Shown: one piece after another, positions 28,509-36,843 of the stretch
How the letters are laid out: every line of letters begins with the position of its first letter
How positions within the stretch are numbered: position 1 is the stretch's first letter
DNA from: Paenibacillus yonginensis
GTDB lineage: Bacteria; Bacillota; Bacilli; Paenibacillales; Paenibacillaceae
DNA length: 64,000 bases
Assembly: GCF_001685395.1 (NCBI RefSeq)
Contig: NZ_CP014167.1
Location: forward strand, 1,245,501-1,309,500
Direction: 5' to 3'
Program-made: the position numbers and the translations under genes
The notes under the pieces: model-generated
What the model was told of the DNA's origin: nothing
Database searches by the model: none
What the model saw: the letters and a program-made list of their open reading frames with translations, nothing else

Positions 28509-28829
28509 TTGATTCAGGATCATATTGCAGGTTTGCTTGCAGATATTGAAGCTTATTTAATAAGTAACCGGACCGCTTCCCCGGCAGATAGGATGAAGGG
28601 AGTTCTAAACTTGTTTGCCGGCTTCCGTGAAAATAAAATGCAGCTGCCCAAAGGGGTGGAGACCGCAGCCTTCCCCCCTGACAAGCCGCTGGCCGGAACC
28701 TCGTTCTACCACGATATACACCACATTTTCGTCAGTCTAATAGAGGAAATGGACGGCAAGCAACCGGCTAAAGCCAGCAGCGCTTTCAGGGCCGATCTGC
28801 TGCTCACGGCTTTCCGGAGCGATATATAA
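28509..28829 (+). CDS. Hypothetical protein, 106 residues
   Basis: An open frame with protein-like composition, mixed helices and a motif-like Tyr-His-Asp-Ile-His-His-Ile-Phe segment; no membrane segment, signal peptide or Cys. The only plausible start is TTG at 28509, with AAGGTG about 16 bp upstream, which is a weak site; no ATG lies in frame before it. It is either a small cytoplasmic protein with a poor start or the remnant of a longer gene. It diverges from the MFS exporter. I do not recognise the family. Confidence 0.45.
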   Translation: MIQDHIAGLLADIEAYLISNRTASPADRMKGVLNLFAGFRENKMQLPKGVETAAFPPDKPLAGTSFYHDIHHIFVSLIEEMDGKQPAKASSAFRADLLLTAFRSDI

Positions 28830-29126
28830 GGCTTCCAGAGAGAAGTCCGGAGTATTCGCCGGGGCAGCTGGCCAAGCAGGTTTATTGGACTCTTTTTGAT
28901 TGATAAATCCCCTGGTTTTGTCTGTTCATGGTTCAGATCCCGGCCGTGCCCGGCGTTTCAGTTCAAGAGATCCCGGTTTAAAAAAGCTTGATCCCTTCAA
29001 ACATGAAGTGTTCTTGGGGAATACGTTCTCACTCTGCATGATAATGATCATATTGTGAACAAGAAGGTCTGCGCGAAACTGCCGATCCGGCAGGCGTACA
29101 GCTCATAAAGGGGAGGAAACTCGACA
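28830..29126 (+). other. Intergenic region before the pullulanase
   Basis: No gene is seen. A TGATAATGATCAT stretch at about 29039-29051 matches the first half of a Fur box well but the second half poorly. AAAGGGGAGGAAA (29107-29119) is the ribosome site of the pullulanase. No clear promoter was found. Confidence 0.4.
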
Positions 29127-31082
29127 TTGTCCGTACAGAAGGAAAGGCAAATGACCAGCAATTATGGTGATCCTGTCATTACCGGAGGCGTAAGTGTGTT
29201 TGACCCCGCCTTTGATGGGGCTTATTTCTATGAAGGAAATGATCTGGGGGCCGTTTATACGAAGGAGAGAACCCATTTTCGCTTGTGGGCTCCGACAGCC
29301 GGGGAAGCATGGGTATATTTGTATGACAGCTGGGATTCGGCTGCTGCGGATAAAAGGCGGATGCGCAGGGATGTTCAGGGAACCTGGGTGCTTGAAGCCG
29401 ATGGGAATCTGGCCGGCCTTTATTATACTTATGCGGTCCAAATAGGCGATGAACGGCATGAAGCCGTCGATCCGTACGCAAGAGCGGTAGGCGTCAACGG
29501 AGACCGGGGCTGTATTCTTGCGCTTGAAGATACAAATCCCGAGAGATGGACGGAGGATAAACCGCCTCTTGCTTCGCATCTGGATGCGGTCATTTATGAA
29601 ATCCATGTCCGGGATGCCACCATTCATCCGGCCAGCGGTGTTCTGCATAAAGGGAAATACCTTGGTTTATGCGAAAGCGGCGCTATAGGGCCGGGAGGGA
29701 TTCCGACGGGGCTGGATCATATCGTCCAGATGGGCGTTACGCATGTACAGCTGCTGCCCGTTTATGATTACGCAACGGAAAGCGTTGATGAAACCCGGCT
29801 GGATGAAGCGCAATACAACTGGGGGTATGATCCTAAAAATTATAACGTCCCGGAAGGCTCTTATGCGACGAATCCTTATGATCCGGCCGCGCGGATCAGG
29901 GAACTGAAGCAGCTCGTACAGACCTTTCATGACCGCGGGCTCCGGGTAGTGATGGATGTTGTCTACAATCATGTGTATGACGGCCATTTGATCCATTTCA
30001 GCCAGCTTGTACCGGGTTATTACCTGCGGTATACGGCTGACCGGAAGTTCTCCAATGGTTCGGGCTGCGGCAATGATATAGCTTCGGAGCGTCCGATGGT
30101 GTCCAAATTCATTGTCGATTCAGTTCTCTATTGGGCCAAGGAATATCACATCGACGGGTTCCGCTTCGATTTGATGGGTCTGCTCGATATCGACACGATG
30201 AATGAGCTCCGCCGGCGCCTGGATGAGCTTGATCCGTCGATCTTGCTGTACGGGGAAGGCTGGAATATCCCGACGGAGCTGTCGCCGGAGCGGCAGGCCG
30301 CGATGGCCAATGCCGGCCGTCTGCCGGGCATTGGCCATTTCAGTGACCTGATCCGCAATGCGGTAAAGGGCAACGTGTTTGATCCCCGAGACGGAGGATT
30401 TATAACCGGGACTGGAGGTCTGGAGAATGAAATCCGCAAGGCGGTTGTCGGAAGCATCCCTTACAATGAAGAAATCAAAGGTTTTGCTCTCGAGCCAGTC
30501 CAATCCGTGAATTATGTGGAATGCCATGACAATTATACGATGTGGGATAAAATTGTGCTTGCGACCGGCAGCGATTCCGCTTTGCTTCGGGCCGCCATGC
30601 ACCGTCTGGGCACCGCAATTGTCTTAACGAGCCAGGGACTTCCGTTTATTCATGCGGGCCAGGAGTTCCTCCGCACCAAAGACGGCGTGGAGAACAGCTA
30701 CAACGCTGGCGATCTGGTCAACCGGCTGGACTGGGACCGCTGCAATGTACATCAGGAGGATGTTGCTTATGTGCGGGAGCTGATCGCTTTTCGCAAGGAA
30801 CATCCGGCTTTCCGGCTGCCTAACGCCGATCTGATCCGCCGCCATCTGCATTTTGAGCTTTCGCCATACCACTCTATTGCTTATACGCTCAGGGATCATG
30901 CGGGAGGCGACCCGGATCAGCATTTATTTGTTATTTATAACGCTAATCGAGACAAAATAACGGTAGAATTGCCTGCATGTGGAAAATGGGAGTCCCGCTT
31001 CGGCGAATCGTGGATCTCCAGCCTTTCGGGCACCAGACTTGAAATGGAAGGCATCGGCATGGTGGTGCTGGGCATCCGGTAA
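29127..31082 (+). CDS. pulA: Type I pullulanase (GH13_14)
   Basis: A 651-residue cytoplasmic debranching enzyme that hydrolyses alpha-1,6 bonds of pullulan and glycogen branches. It has an N-terminal CBM48-like domain (about 35-125) and the diagnostic Tyr-Asn-Trp-Gly-Tyr-Asp-Pro motif of type I pullulanases. The catalytic residues are Asp348 (Gly-Phe-Arg-Phe-Asp), Glu377 (Tyr-Gly-Glu-Gly-Trp-Asn) and Asp468 (Cys-His-Asp-Asn-Tyr). No signal peptide is present. The TTG at 29127 has a strong GGGGAGGAAA site 8 bp upstream; an ATG at 29151 is an alternative. With GlgP and the oligo-1,6-glucosidase in this window it could complete glycogen breakdown. Confidence 0.95.
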   Translation: MSVQKERQMTSNYGDPVITGGVSVFDPAFDGAYFYEGNDLGAVYTKERTHFRLWAPTAGEAWVYLYDSWDSAAADKRRMRRDVQGTWVLEADGNLAGLYYTYAVQIGDERHEAVDPYARAVGVNGDRGCILALEDTNPERWTEDKPPLASHLDAVIYEIHVRDATIHPASGVLHKGKYLGLCESGAIGPGGIPTGLDHIVQMGVTHVQLLPVYDYATESVDETRLDEAQYNWGYDPKNYNVPEGSYATNPYDPAARIRELKQLVQTFHDRGLRVVMDVVYNHVYDGHLIHFSQLVPGYYLRYTADRKFSNGSGCGNDIASERPMVSKFIVDSVLYWAKEYHIDGFRFDLMGLLDIDTMNELRRRLDELDPSILLYGEGWNIPTELSPERQAAMANAGRLPGIGHFSDLIRNAVKGNVFDPRDGGFITGTGGLENEIRKAVVGSIPYNEEIKGFALEPVQSVNYVECHDNYTMWDKIVLATGSDSALLRAAMHRLGTAIVLTSQGLPFIHAGQEFLRTKDGVENSYNAGDLVNRLDWDRCNVHQEDVAYVRELIAFRKEHPAFRLPNADLIRRHLHFELSPYHSIAYTLRDHAGGDPDQHLFVIYNANRDKITVELPACGKWESRFGESWISSLSGTRLEMEGIGMVVLGIR

Positions 31083-31125
31083 AGGCCAAGGCCGGGCAAT
31101 GCGGGCATAGGGAAGGAATAATGGA

Positions 31126-32097
31126 ATGATAGAGACAACAAGCAAACCAACCGGCTGCGCCAGCCGGCCGCTGCGGTTAGGCGTATTGGATCTGGTGCCG
31201 CAGGCGGAAGGGGCAGCGGCGGAGCAGGCCGTTGCCGAGGCTGTTTTATTGGCCCGGTTAGCGGAGCAATCCGGTTACGGGCGGTACTGGGCGGCGGAGC
31301 ACCACGATCTTCCGGGTCTGGCCTGCGCCGCGCCCGAAGTGCTGCTGGCCCATATCGGCGCGGTGACCCGCCATATCCGGCTGGGCACGGGGGCGCTGCT
31401 GCTGCCGCATTACAGCCCGTTGAAGGTTGCAGAAACATTTCGTCTGCTATCGGCGCTTCTGCCTGGCCGGGTGGATCTGGGGATCGGCCGGGCTCCAGGT
31501 GGTCCGGCCCATGCCTCGATGGCGCTGAGCGGAAATTTCCTGCAGCGTGTCTATGGCATGGAGCAGTCGGTTCAAGCTTTGATCGAGCTGCTTGAAGGCA
31601 CTTATGTTTATGAAGGCCATCCTGTCCAGGCCAATCCGGTTCCTTCAACCGAGCCTGCGCTGTGGATGCTCGGCACGGCCAGCAAAAGCGCGGTATACGC
31701 CGCACGGAATGGCTGCGGGTTTGTATTTGGCGCTTTTATGAGTGATGAAGAGCCGTCCGAGGTTTTGGCTTCTTACCGGAAGGCTTTTGTCCCCTCAAGG
31801 AGGCTGGCCGAACCCCAAACCCTGGTAGCTGTGAGTCTGCTCTGCGCAGATACGGCAGCGGAAGCAGCTGAACTGGCCAAGGAGAGCCGAAACCCGCGTC
31901 CGGAAGGCTCGGAGCAGCCGCAGCGGAAGCATCAGATTCATGGGACGGCCGAGGAGGCGGCTGCCGCCCTGCAGAAGTGGCAGCGGGAATACGGCAATGA
32001 CGAGTTTCTGGTCATGAATCCGGTTTGGAATTACGAAGCCAGAAGGCGTTCCTTTGAACTGCTGGCGGCTTGCGTTCTTAATCATAACGACAGGTAA
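31126..32097 (+). CDS. LLM-class flavin-dependent oxidoreductase
   Basis: A 323-residue luciferase-like monooxygenase of the MsnO8/alkanal monooxygenase-like subgroup. Visible family motifs are the early Leu-Gly-Val-Leu-Asp, Tyr-Trp-Ala-Ala-Glu-His-His-Asp and Arg-Val-Asp-Leu-Gly-Ile-Gly-Arg-Ala-Pro-Gly-Gly. It probably uses reduced FMN from a separate reductase. The substrate is unknown. The GC content and codon use look a little higher than in neighbours. It begins 43 bp after the pullulanase with GGGAAGGA upstream and may be cotranscribed, but a functional link is not obvious. Confidence 0.88.
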   Translation: MIETTSKPTGCASRPLRLGVLDLVPQAEGAAAEQAVAEAVLLARLAEQSGYGRYWAAEHHDLPGLACAAPEVLLAHIGAVTRHIRLGTGALLLPHYSPLKVAETFRLLSALLPGRVDLGIGRAPGGPAHASMALSGNFLQRVYGMEQSVQALIELLEGTYVYEGHPVQANPVPSTEPALWMLGTASKSAVYAARNGCGFVFGAFMSDEEPSEVLASYRKAFVPSRRLAEPQTLVAVSLLCADTAAEAAELAKESRNPRPEGSEQPQRKHQIHGTAEEAAAALQKWQREYGNDEFLVMNPVWNYEARRRSFELLAACVLNHNDR

Positions 32098-32112
32098 GGG
32101 CAGTCCGAACAA

Positions 32113-32148
32113 AAAAGCACAGGGAAGTTAAGGATCCCTGTGCTTAAA
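32113..32148 (-). terminator. Intrinsic terminator of the trypsin-fold gene
   Basis: AAGCACAGGG and CCCTGTGCTT form a perfect 10-bp stem. The T-run (six T) lies on the minus strand, so it mainly ends transcription of the gene at 32188-33258; on the plus strand the tail is poor. Confidence 0.82.
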
Positions 32149-32187
32149 CTTGCAAATAGGCTAACGACACGCTTGCGGTCCGTTTGG

Positions 32188-33258
32188 TTAATGCTTATGG
32201 GCTCTAAGCACCCGGATGCAGGAATGCTGCTTGGCGCTTAAAGGTTTAATATAGTGGGGTTTAATGATGCAGCGTTTGCGTCTGCCGGGACAGCGGCGGC
32301 CCGGGCGAGCTACCTGCACGCCAAACTTCCGCAGCGCCCGGTCGACAGGGAAGGAAATGGACAGCGTGCCGTTGTCAGAACCGGCAAAGTTGACGGCGGC
32401 AGCGTAGTTCTTTCTCCTGGTCAGCCAAACCGAGCCGGAGTCACCGGCCAGAGACACGGGTTTAACCCCGCGGATAATGCTTTGGTTCTTGAATGGAACG
32501 ACGTCTAGTCCGCCGAAGCCATCGTAAGAAATGTTGACATCCGTATTGACGGATTCAACGGTCCCATAGACGAGACCAGTGGTGCGGCCGATCTTCTTGA
32601 ACCGGTCTCCCACTTTGTAAGAAGTGACGCTGCCCGGAAGCACGCCAAATTTGGCGTAGCGCGGCGACAGCAGGGACCGGCGAAGCGGAATCGACAGCGC
32701 CGCATCAAGATAGTTCGGTCTCTTGCCGCTCAGCTTCACAAAGCGGTAAAGCCTTCCGATTTTATCGTATTTGAGGGTCCCGCCGTCCGCTCCGCCGGGC
32801 TGCAGCGTTGCGGAGAAGCCGGCCGTGTTGTTCCGGTTAAGCACATGGTTATTGCTCAGTACATAGAGGCAGCCTTTCTTGTCTGTTACAATCAGTCCGG
32901 CAGTGCCGGATTCGAGTTCGGTCCCGATGCTGTAGCCGGCAACAACCGGCCGGATGCGCCGCTGAAACGGTGTGCCGGAGGCGTGCATCCGGAAGCGTTT
33001 GGCGTGGACGTAGCGAACCGGAACGGATATTTTTTTTCCGTTGTAGCGGATAGTATGGCTTTGCTTATAAGGCTTCCTGCTCCGTTTGTTCTTTGATGTA
33101 TTGGAGAAAGCTCCAGTATAAACAATAACAGCGGCACCGCGCCCCGGTTTACCCGGATCACTGTAGCCTACTCCGACCCCATGGATGCCCGGCTGCTTTA
33201 AAAGCTGTTTGGATAAACGCTCCTTCAGCCGGTTTGCTGCCCGAAAATCAGCCAACAT
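32188..33258 (-). CDS. Trypsin-fold (S1-like) serine protease without a signal peptide
   Basis: A 356-residue protein rich in Arg and Lys. The middle part looks like a chymotrypsin-fold protease. The candidate triad is His138 in Ser-Asn-Asn-His-Val-Leu, Asp185 in Tyr-Leu-Asp-Ala-Ala and Ser274 in Gly-Asp-Ser-Gly-Ser, all in the right order. The N-terminal 90 residues (Gly-Val-Gly-Val-Gly-Tyr) resemble a small domain often fused to such bacterial proteases. The C-terminal 40 residues are strongly basic with three Cys. No signal peptide or membrane segment is seen, which is odd for a protease of this type. GAAGGTGAT precedes the ATG. Substrate unknown. Confidence 0.75.
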   Translation of the reverse strand: MLADFRAANRLKERLSKQLLKQPGIHGVGVGYSDPGKPGRGAAVIVYTGAFSNTSKNKRSRKPYKQSHTIRYNGKKISVPVRYVHAKRFRMHASGTPFQRRIRPVVAGYSIGTELESGTAGLIVTDKKGCLYVLSNNHVLNRNNTAGFSATLQPGGADGGTLKYDKIGRLYRFVKLSGKRPNYLDAALSIPLRRSLLSPRYAKFGVLPGSVTSYKVGDRFKKIGRTTGLVYGTVESVNTDVNISYDGFGGLDVVPFKNQSIIRGVKPVSLAGDSGSVWLTRRKNYAAAVNFAGSDNGTLSISFPVDRALRKFGVQVARPGRRCPGRRKRCIIKPHYIKPLSAKQHSCIRVLRAHKH

Positions 33259-33463
33259 CTATCACCTTCTTTATGAATGTACTACAGTTTATGAAGGGGC
33301 CGTGGAATGGTGAGGCGAATGTTCTAACATTTTGCGGAGAGAACGGCTGAAGGAAAGGCCTGAAATCGGGTAAAAAAAGATAGATTGAAGATTATTGAAA
33401 CCTTGTTCCGGGCTCATGCGTATTATCTTGTATTTTTAATATTTTGAAGGAGATGTTGTTTTC

Positions 33464-34822
33464 GTGGATAGTGACAGGCTTGGGTTAAAATTAGTTATGG
33501 TCGTTCTGCTGATCGCTTTGTCGGCGTTTTTTGTAGCCGTGGAATTTGCCGCGGTGCGGATGCGCCAAAGCCGGGTGGATCAATTAATAGCAGAAGGCAA
33601 AAGAAATGCTTTATCGGTTAAGAAGGTGTTAAATCATCTGGACGGCTATTTATCGGCCTGCCAGCTCGGCATCACCATTACCTCTCTCGGACTTGGTTTT
33701 CTCGGCGAGTCCACGGTAGAGAAGCTGCTGCATCCTTTGTTTCACGCGATGCACCTGCCGGATTCGGTAAGCAGCGTTATTTCGTTGATTTTGGCTTTTG
33801 CCCTTATTACGTATTTCCATGTCGTTGTTGGCGAGCTTGCTCCAAAGACAGTAGCCATTCGCAAAACGGAAACCATCATGCTGCTTACGGCAGGTGCGAT
33901 TATCTGGTTTAACCGTATCATGTTCCCGTTTATCTGGCTGCTCAACGGTTCGGCTAACCAGCTCGTCAAGCTGTTTGGAATCAAACCGGCTTCCGAGCAC
34001 GAAGAAGCTCACTCGGAGGAGGAGCTGCAAATTATTTTAAGTGAAAGTTATGAGAGCGGGAAAATTAATCAAGCCGAATACGGGTATGTCAGCCGGATAT
34101 TTGCTTTCGATAATATGCTGGCCAAAGAAATCATGGTGCCCCGTACGGATATGATTTGTTTATATACAAACTTGAGCCGTGAAGAGAATTTAAGCATTAT
34201 CAAGGAGCAGCAGTATACCCGGTTTCCGGTGGTCAAGGACAACAAAGACCATGTGATCGGGATCATCAATACGAAGCAGTTTTTCCTTAAATATGACGAT
34301 CAGCCGGATTTGGACGTTTCGACCCTGATTCAGCCTGTATTGTCCGTTGCTGAAACGATACCGATTAACGACCTGCTGAAGAAGATGCAGAAGGAGCGAA
34401 CCCATATTGCGATTCTGATTGATGAATATGGCGGAACTTCGGGGATGGTAACGATTGAGGACATCCTGGAAGAGATCGTCGGTGAGATCCGTGACGAGTT
34501 TGACGGTGAGGAAGAAGAAACCGTCCGTATTCTGGATCATGATCATATTATCGTGGACGGCAAACTTTCCTTGAACCAGCTTTCGCGTTATCTGCCGATT
34601 GAGCTGGGTGATGAGGAGTGGGACACGGTCGGCGGCTGGCTGTATGCCCATCACGAAATGCTGGAGGAAGGCGAACAGTTCCAGCATGATGGTTATCTCT
34701 TTACTGTTCTGGAGCGCGAGAATACCCGCTATCTCCGGATTGAAATCCAGGCAAAACGGATAGAAGAAGAGGAAGAGGAAGCTGAAGCCGATTCGAGCAG
34801 GAATAGCAGGAATAACGAGTAG
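33464..34822 (+). CDS. CNNM/CorC-type membrane protein (hemolysin family), second copy
   Basis: A 452-residue paralogue of the protein at 13704-15032: N-terminal DUF21 with about four membrane segments, the Met-Val-Pro-Arg-Thr-Asp hinge, a CBS pair (about 205-325) and a CorC_HlyC domain. The C-terminal tail is very rich in Glu (residues about 430-452), unlike the first copy. The start is GTG at 33464 with GAAGGAGA 10 bp upstream. The two copies share the architecture but differ in leader and tail, suggesting different regulation. Cation homeostasis is the family role; the ion is unknown. Confidence 0.92.
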   Translation: MDSDRLGLKLVMVVLLIALSAFFVAVEFAAVRMRQSRVDQLIAEGKRNALSVKKVLNHLDGYLSACQLGITITSLGLGFLGESTVEKLLHPLFHAMHLPDSVSSVISLILAFALITYFHVVVGELAPKTVAIRKTETIMLLTAGAIIWFNRIMFPFIWLLNGSANQLVKLFGIKPASEHEEAHSEEELQIILSESYESGKINQAEYGYVSRIFAFDNMLAKEIMVPRTDMICLYTNLSREENLSIIKEQQYTRFPVVKDNKDHVIGIINTKQFFLKYDDQPDLDVSTLIQPVLSVAETIPINDLLKKMQKERTHIAILIDEYGGTSGMVTIEDILEEIVGEIRDEFDGEEEETVRILDHDHIIVDGKLSLNQLSRYLPIELGDEEWDTVGGWLYAHHEMLEEGEQFQHDGYLFTVLERENTRYLRIEIQAKRIEEEEEEAEADSSRNSRNNE

Positions 34823-34855
34823 GACTTTTACTTTTGAACTTCATATAAAACTTGG

Positions 34856-34907
34856 AAAAGCGGCATGCCCGGTTGGTAAGATTCACGGGTGTGCCGCTTT
34901 TCTGTGT
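34856..34907 (+). terminator. Bidirectional terminator between the CNNM and ABC permease genes
   Basis: AAAAGCGGCA pairs with TGCCGCTTTT, with inner CCCG/CGGG pairing, between convergent genes. T-rich tails exist on both strands. Confidence 0.85.
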
Positions 34908-34951
34908 TCACTGTCGTTTTATAGCCCCGTTATAAGCGCTGATATACCGGG

Positions 34952-35782
34952 TCAGCCTTTAACGGCGCCGGCCACAACGCCTTTGACAATGTATTTTTGC
35001 AGGAAAATAAACACGATGATTGAAGGCAGCACCGCCATCACCATAGCTGTCATGGCATACTGCCAATCGGACGTGTATTGTCCGACAAAGGTGTAGGCGG
35101 CAAGCGTAAGTGTTTTCGTATCCGGCGAGCCGTTAACCATGAGGAGCGGGAGCAGGAAGTCGTTCCAGATCCACATCACGTCGATGATGATTACCGTCGT
35201 CGTCACGGATTTCAGCAGCGGGAAAATAACCGAAAAGAACAGCCGGAACCCCGAGGCCCCGTCAATTACGGCGCTTTCGTCGATCTCCTTCGGAATGCCT
35301 TTCACAAACCCGTGATAGATGAACATAGCGAGCGGAGCGCCGAACCCCCAATACATAAGCCCAAGGCCCCAGGTGCTTTCGGATAGGTGCAGGTTTTTGG
35401 CCATTTGCAGTACGGTCAGCATGATCGACTGAAACGGAATGAGCATCGGCATGATGCACAGGAAATAAATCAGCGCACTCCATTTGGTCTTGGTCCGGGC
35501 AAGCTTATAGGCCCCGATCGAAGAAACAAAAATGATCCCCGCAAGGCCAAGAATTGTGATGACTGCATTGTTCAGGAACAGACGAGGGTAATTGATATAT
35601 TTCCAAACGTAAGAATAGTTTTCGAACGCCAGATTTTTCGGCAGCGCGATCACGTCGGTCATCAGCTCGGAGAAGCTTTTCAGCGAATTAATGAGCGTAA
35701 GAAACAGCGGGTACAGAAACAGCAGCGACAAAACGACCATGATGATTTCGAGCGCAATACGCCCCGTCTTTCTTTTCGCCAT
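34952..35782 (-). CDS. Sugar ABC transporter permease (MalG/LacG-like)
   Basis: A 276-residue permease with six predicted membrane segments and the EAA loop near Ile-Asp-Glu-Ser-Ala-Val-Ile-Asp-Gly-Ala-Ser-Gly, where the ATPase docks. Typical carbohydrate uptake transporter-1 (CUT1) inner subunit. It overlaps the end of the other permease gene, so the two are coupled. The operon has only the two permeases; the likely binding protein is at 40518 on the other strand beyond a two-component system. No ATPase gene is present, as often seen when a shared MsmX-type ATPase serves several systems. Confidence 0.92.
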   Translation of the reverse strand: MAKRKTGRIALEIIMVVLSLLFLYPLFLTLINSLKSFSELMTDVIALPKNLAFENYSYVWKYINYPRLFLNNAVITILGLAGIIFVSSIGAYKLARTKTKWSALIYFLCIMPMLIPFQSIMLTVLQMAKNLHLSESTWGLGLMYWGFGAPLAMFIYHGFVKGIPKEIDESAVIDGASGFRLFFSVIFPLLKSVTTTVIIIDVMWIWNDFLLPLLMVNGSPDTKTLTLAAYTFVGQYTSDWQYAMTAMVMAVLPSIIVFIFLQKYIVKGVVAGAVKG

Positions 35783-36669
35783 CAGGCTTCAACCTCCCTG
35801 CGTTTAAAGATCGTCAGCTGCAGAATCGTAATGATCAGCACGGCCACAAACAGAATAAGCGCTTTCGCTGTCCCGTAACCGTAAAGGTTATTCTGGAACG
35901 TATCCCGGTAGATGTCGTAAGCCACGCTGTAGGTGGTTCCGCCGGGTCCGCCGCCGGTCAAGGACAAGATGACGTCAAACACCTTAATCGAGTTGGTCAG
36001 GGCCATAAATACCGAGATCGTGACGGAAGGGGCAAGCAGGGGCAGCGTAATGTTGAAAAATCTCCGGACAGGACCCGCCCCGTCCACCGTTGCGGCCTCC
36101 TTGAGATCATCCGGCACGCTCTGCAGGCCGGCGATATAAATCACCATATAAAAGCCGATCGACTGCCAGATCGAAACGGCCAGGATCGAAACAAAAGCCA
36201 GTCCAGGCTCCCCAAGCCAGCTGAGGCCGAATATTTTCCAGCCCGTGCTGTCTCCAAGCGATTCAAAGCCCTGCATAAAGATAAACTTCCAGATGAAACC
36301 GACGATCACCAGGCTGAGGATATAGGGGATAAAAAAGGCTGCCCGCAGCCAGGCCGAGGTCTTCAGCTTCATGTCGAGCACTACGGCGAGCAGGATCGCC
36401 AGCACATTGATAATTACAATGTACAGAACCGCGTATTTCAAGGTAAACCAGGCGGCGCTGCTGAAGTTGGAATCCCCCATAAAAATATCTTTGAAATTAT
36501 CCAGTCCGATAAATTTCGGATGTTTGGAAATGCCGTTCCATTTCGTCAGGGAATAACGGATCGTCATAACGAAAGGAACATAGAAGACTACTGCGACACA
36601 GATCAGAACCGGCAAAGTGAACAGGCCGAATTCCAGCTTCTCCGACCATTTTCTGCCCAGGTTGCGCAT
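35782..36669 (-). CDS. Sugar ABC transporter permease (MalF/LacF-like)
   Basis: A 295-residue permease with six predicted membrane segments and the EAA loop around Leu-Lys-Glu-Ala-Ala-Thr-Val-Asp-Gly-Ala-Gly. First gene of the two-permease operon; AAAGAGGTG precedes the ATG. Given the neighbouring GH36 alpha-galactosidase, raffinose/melibiose-like sugars are the most likely substrate. It diverges from the histidine kinase, so the 174-bp gap 36670-36843 should contain both promoters and probably the AraC-type regulator's binding site. Confidence 0.92.
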   Translation of the reverse strand: MRNLGRKWSEKLEFGLFTLPVLICVAVVFYVPFVMTIRYSLTKWNGISKHPKFIGLDNFKDIFMGDSNFSSAAWFTLKYAVLYIVIINVLAILLAVVLDMKLKTSAWLRAAFFIPYILSLVIVGFIWKFIFMQGFESLGDSTGWKIFGLSWLGEPGLAFVSILAVSIWQSIGFYMVIYIAGLQSVPDDLKEAATVDGAGPVRRFFNITLPLLAPSVTISVFMALTNSIKVFDVILSLTGGGPGGTTYSVAYDIYRDTFQNNLYGYGTAKALILFVAVLIITILQLTIFKRREVEA

Positions 36670-36843
36670 GTTGACACCTCTTTCTCCAGACTTCGGCGAC
36701 AGGCGGCTCCGGAGGGAGACCGCTCTGTTGACTCTTGCTTTTCATTTACAATGATTATAGATTAGGGGTATTAAGCGACCAATGGATTTAAGAAATCAGT
36801 TAGGGGTAAAAAGGTGAACTGAGGGCAGAGGGTGTGACAAAAG

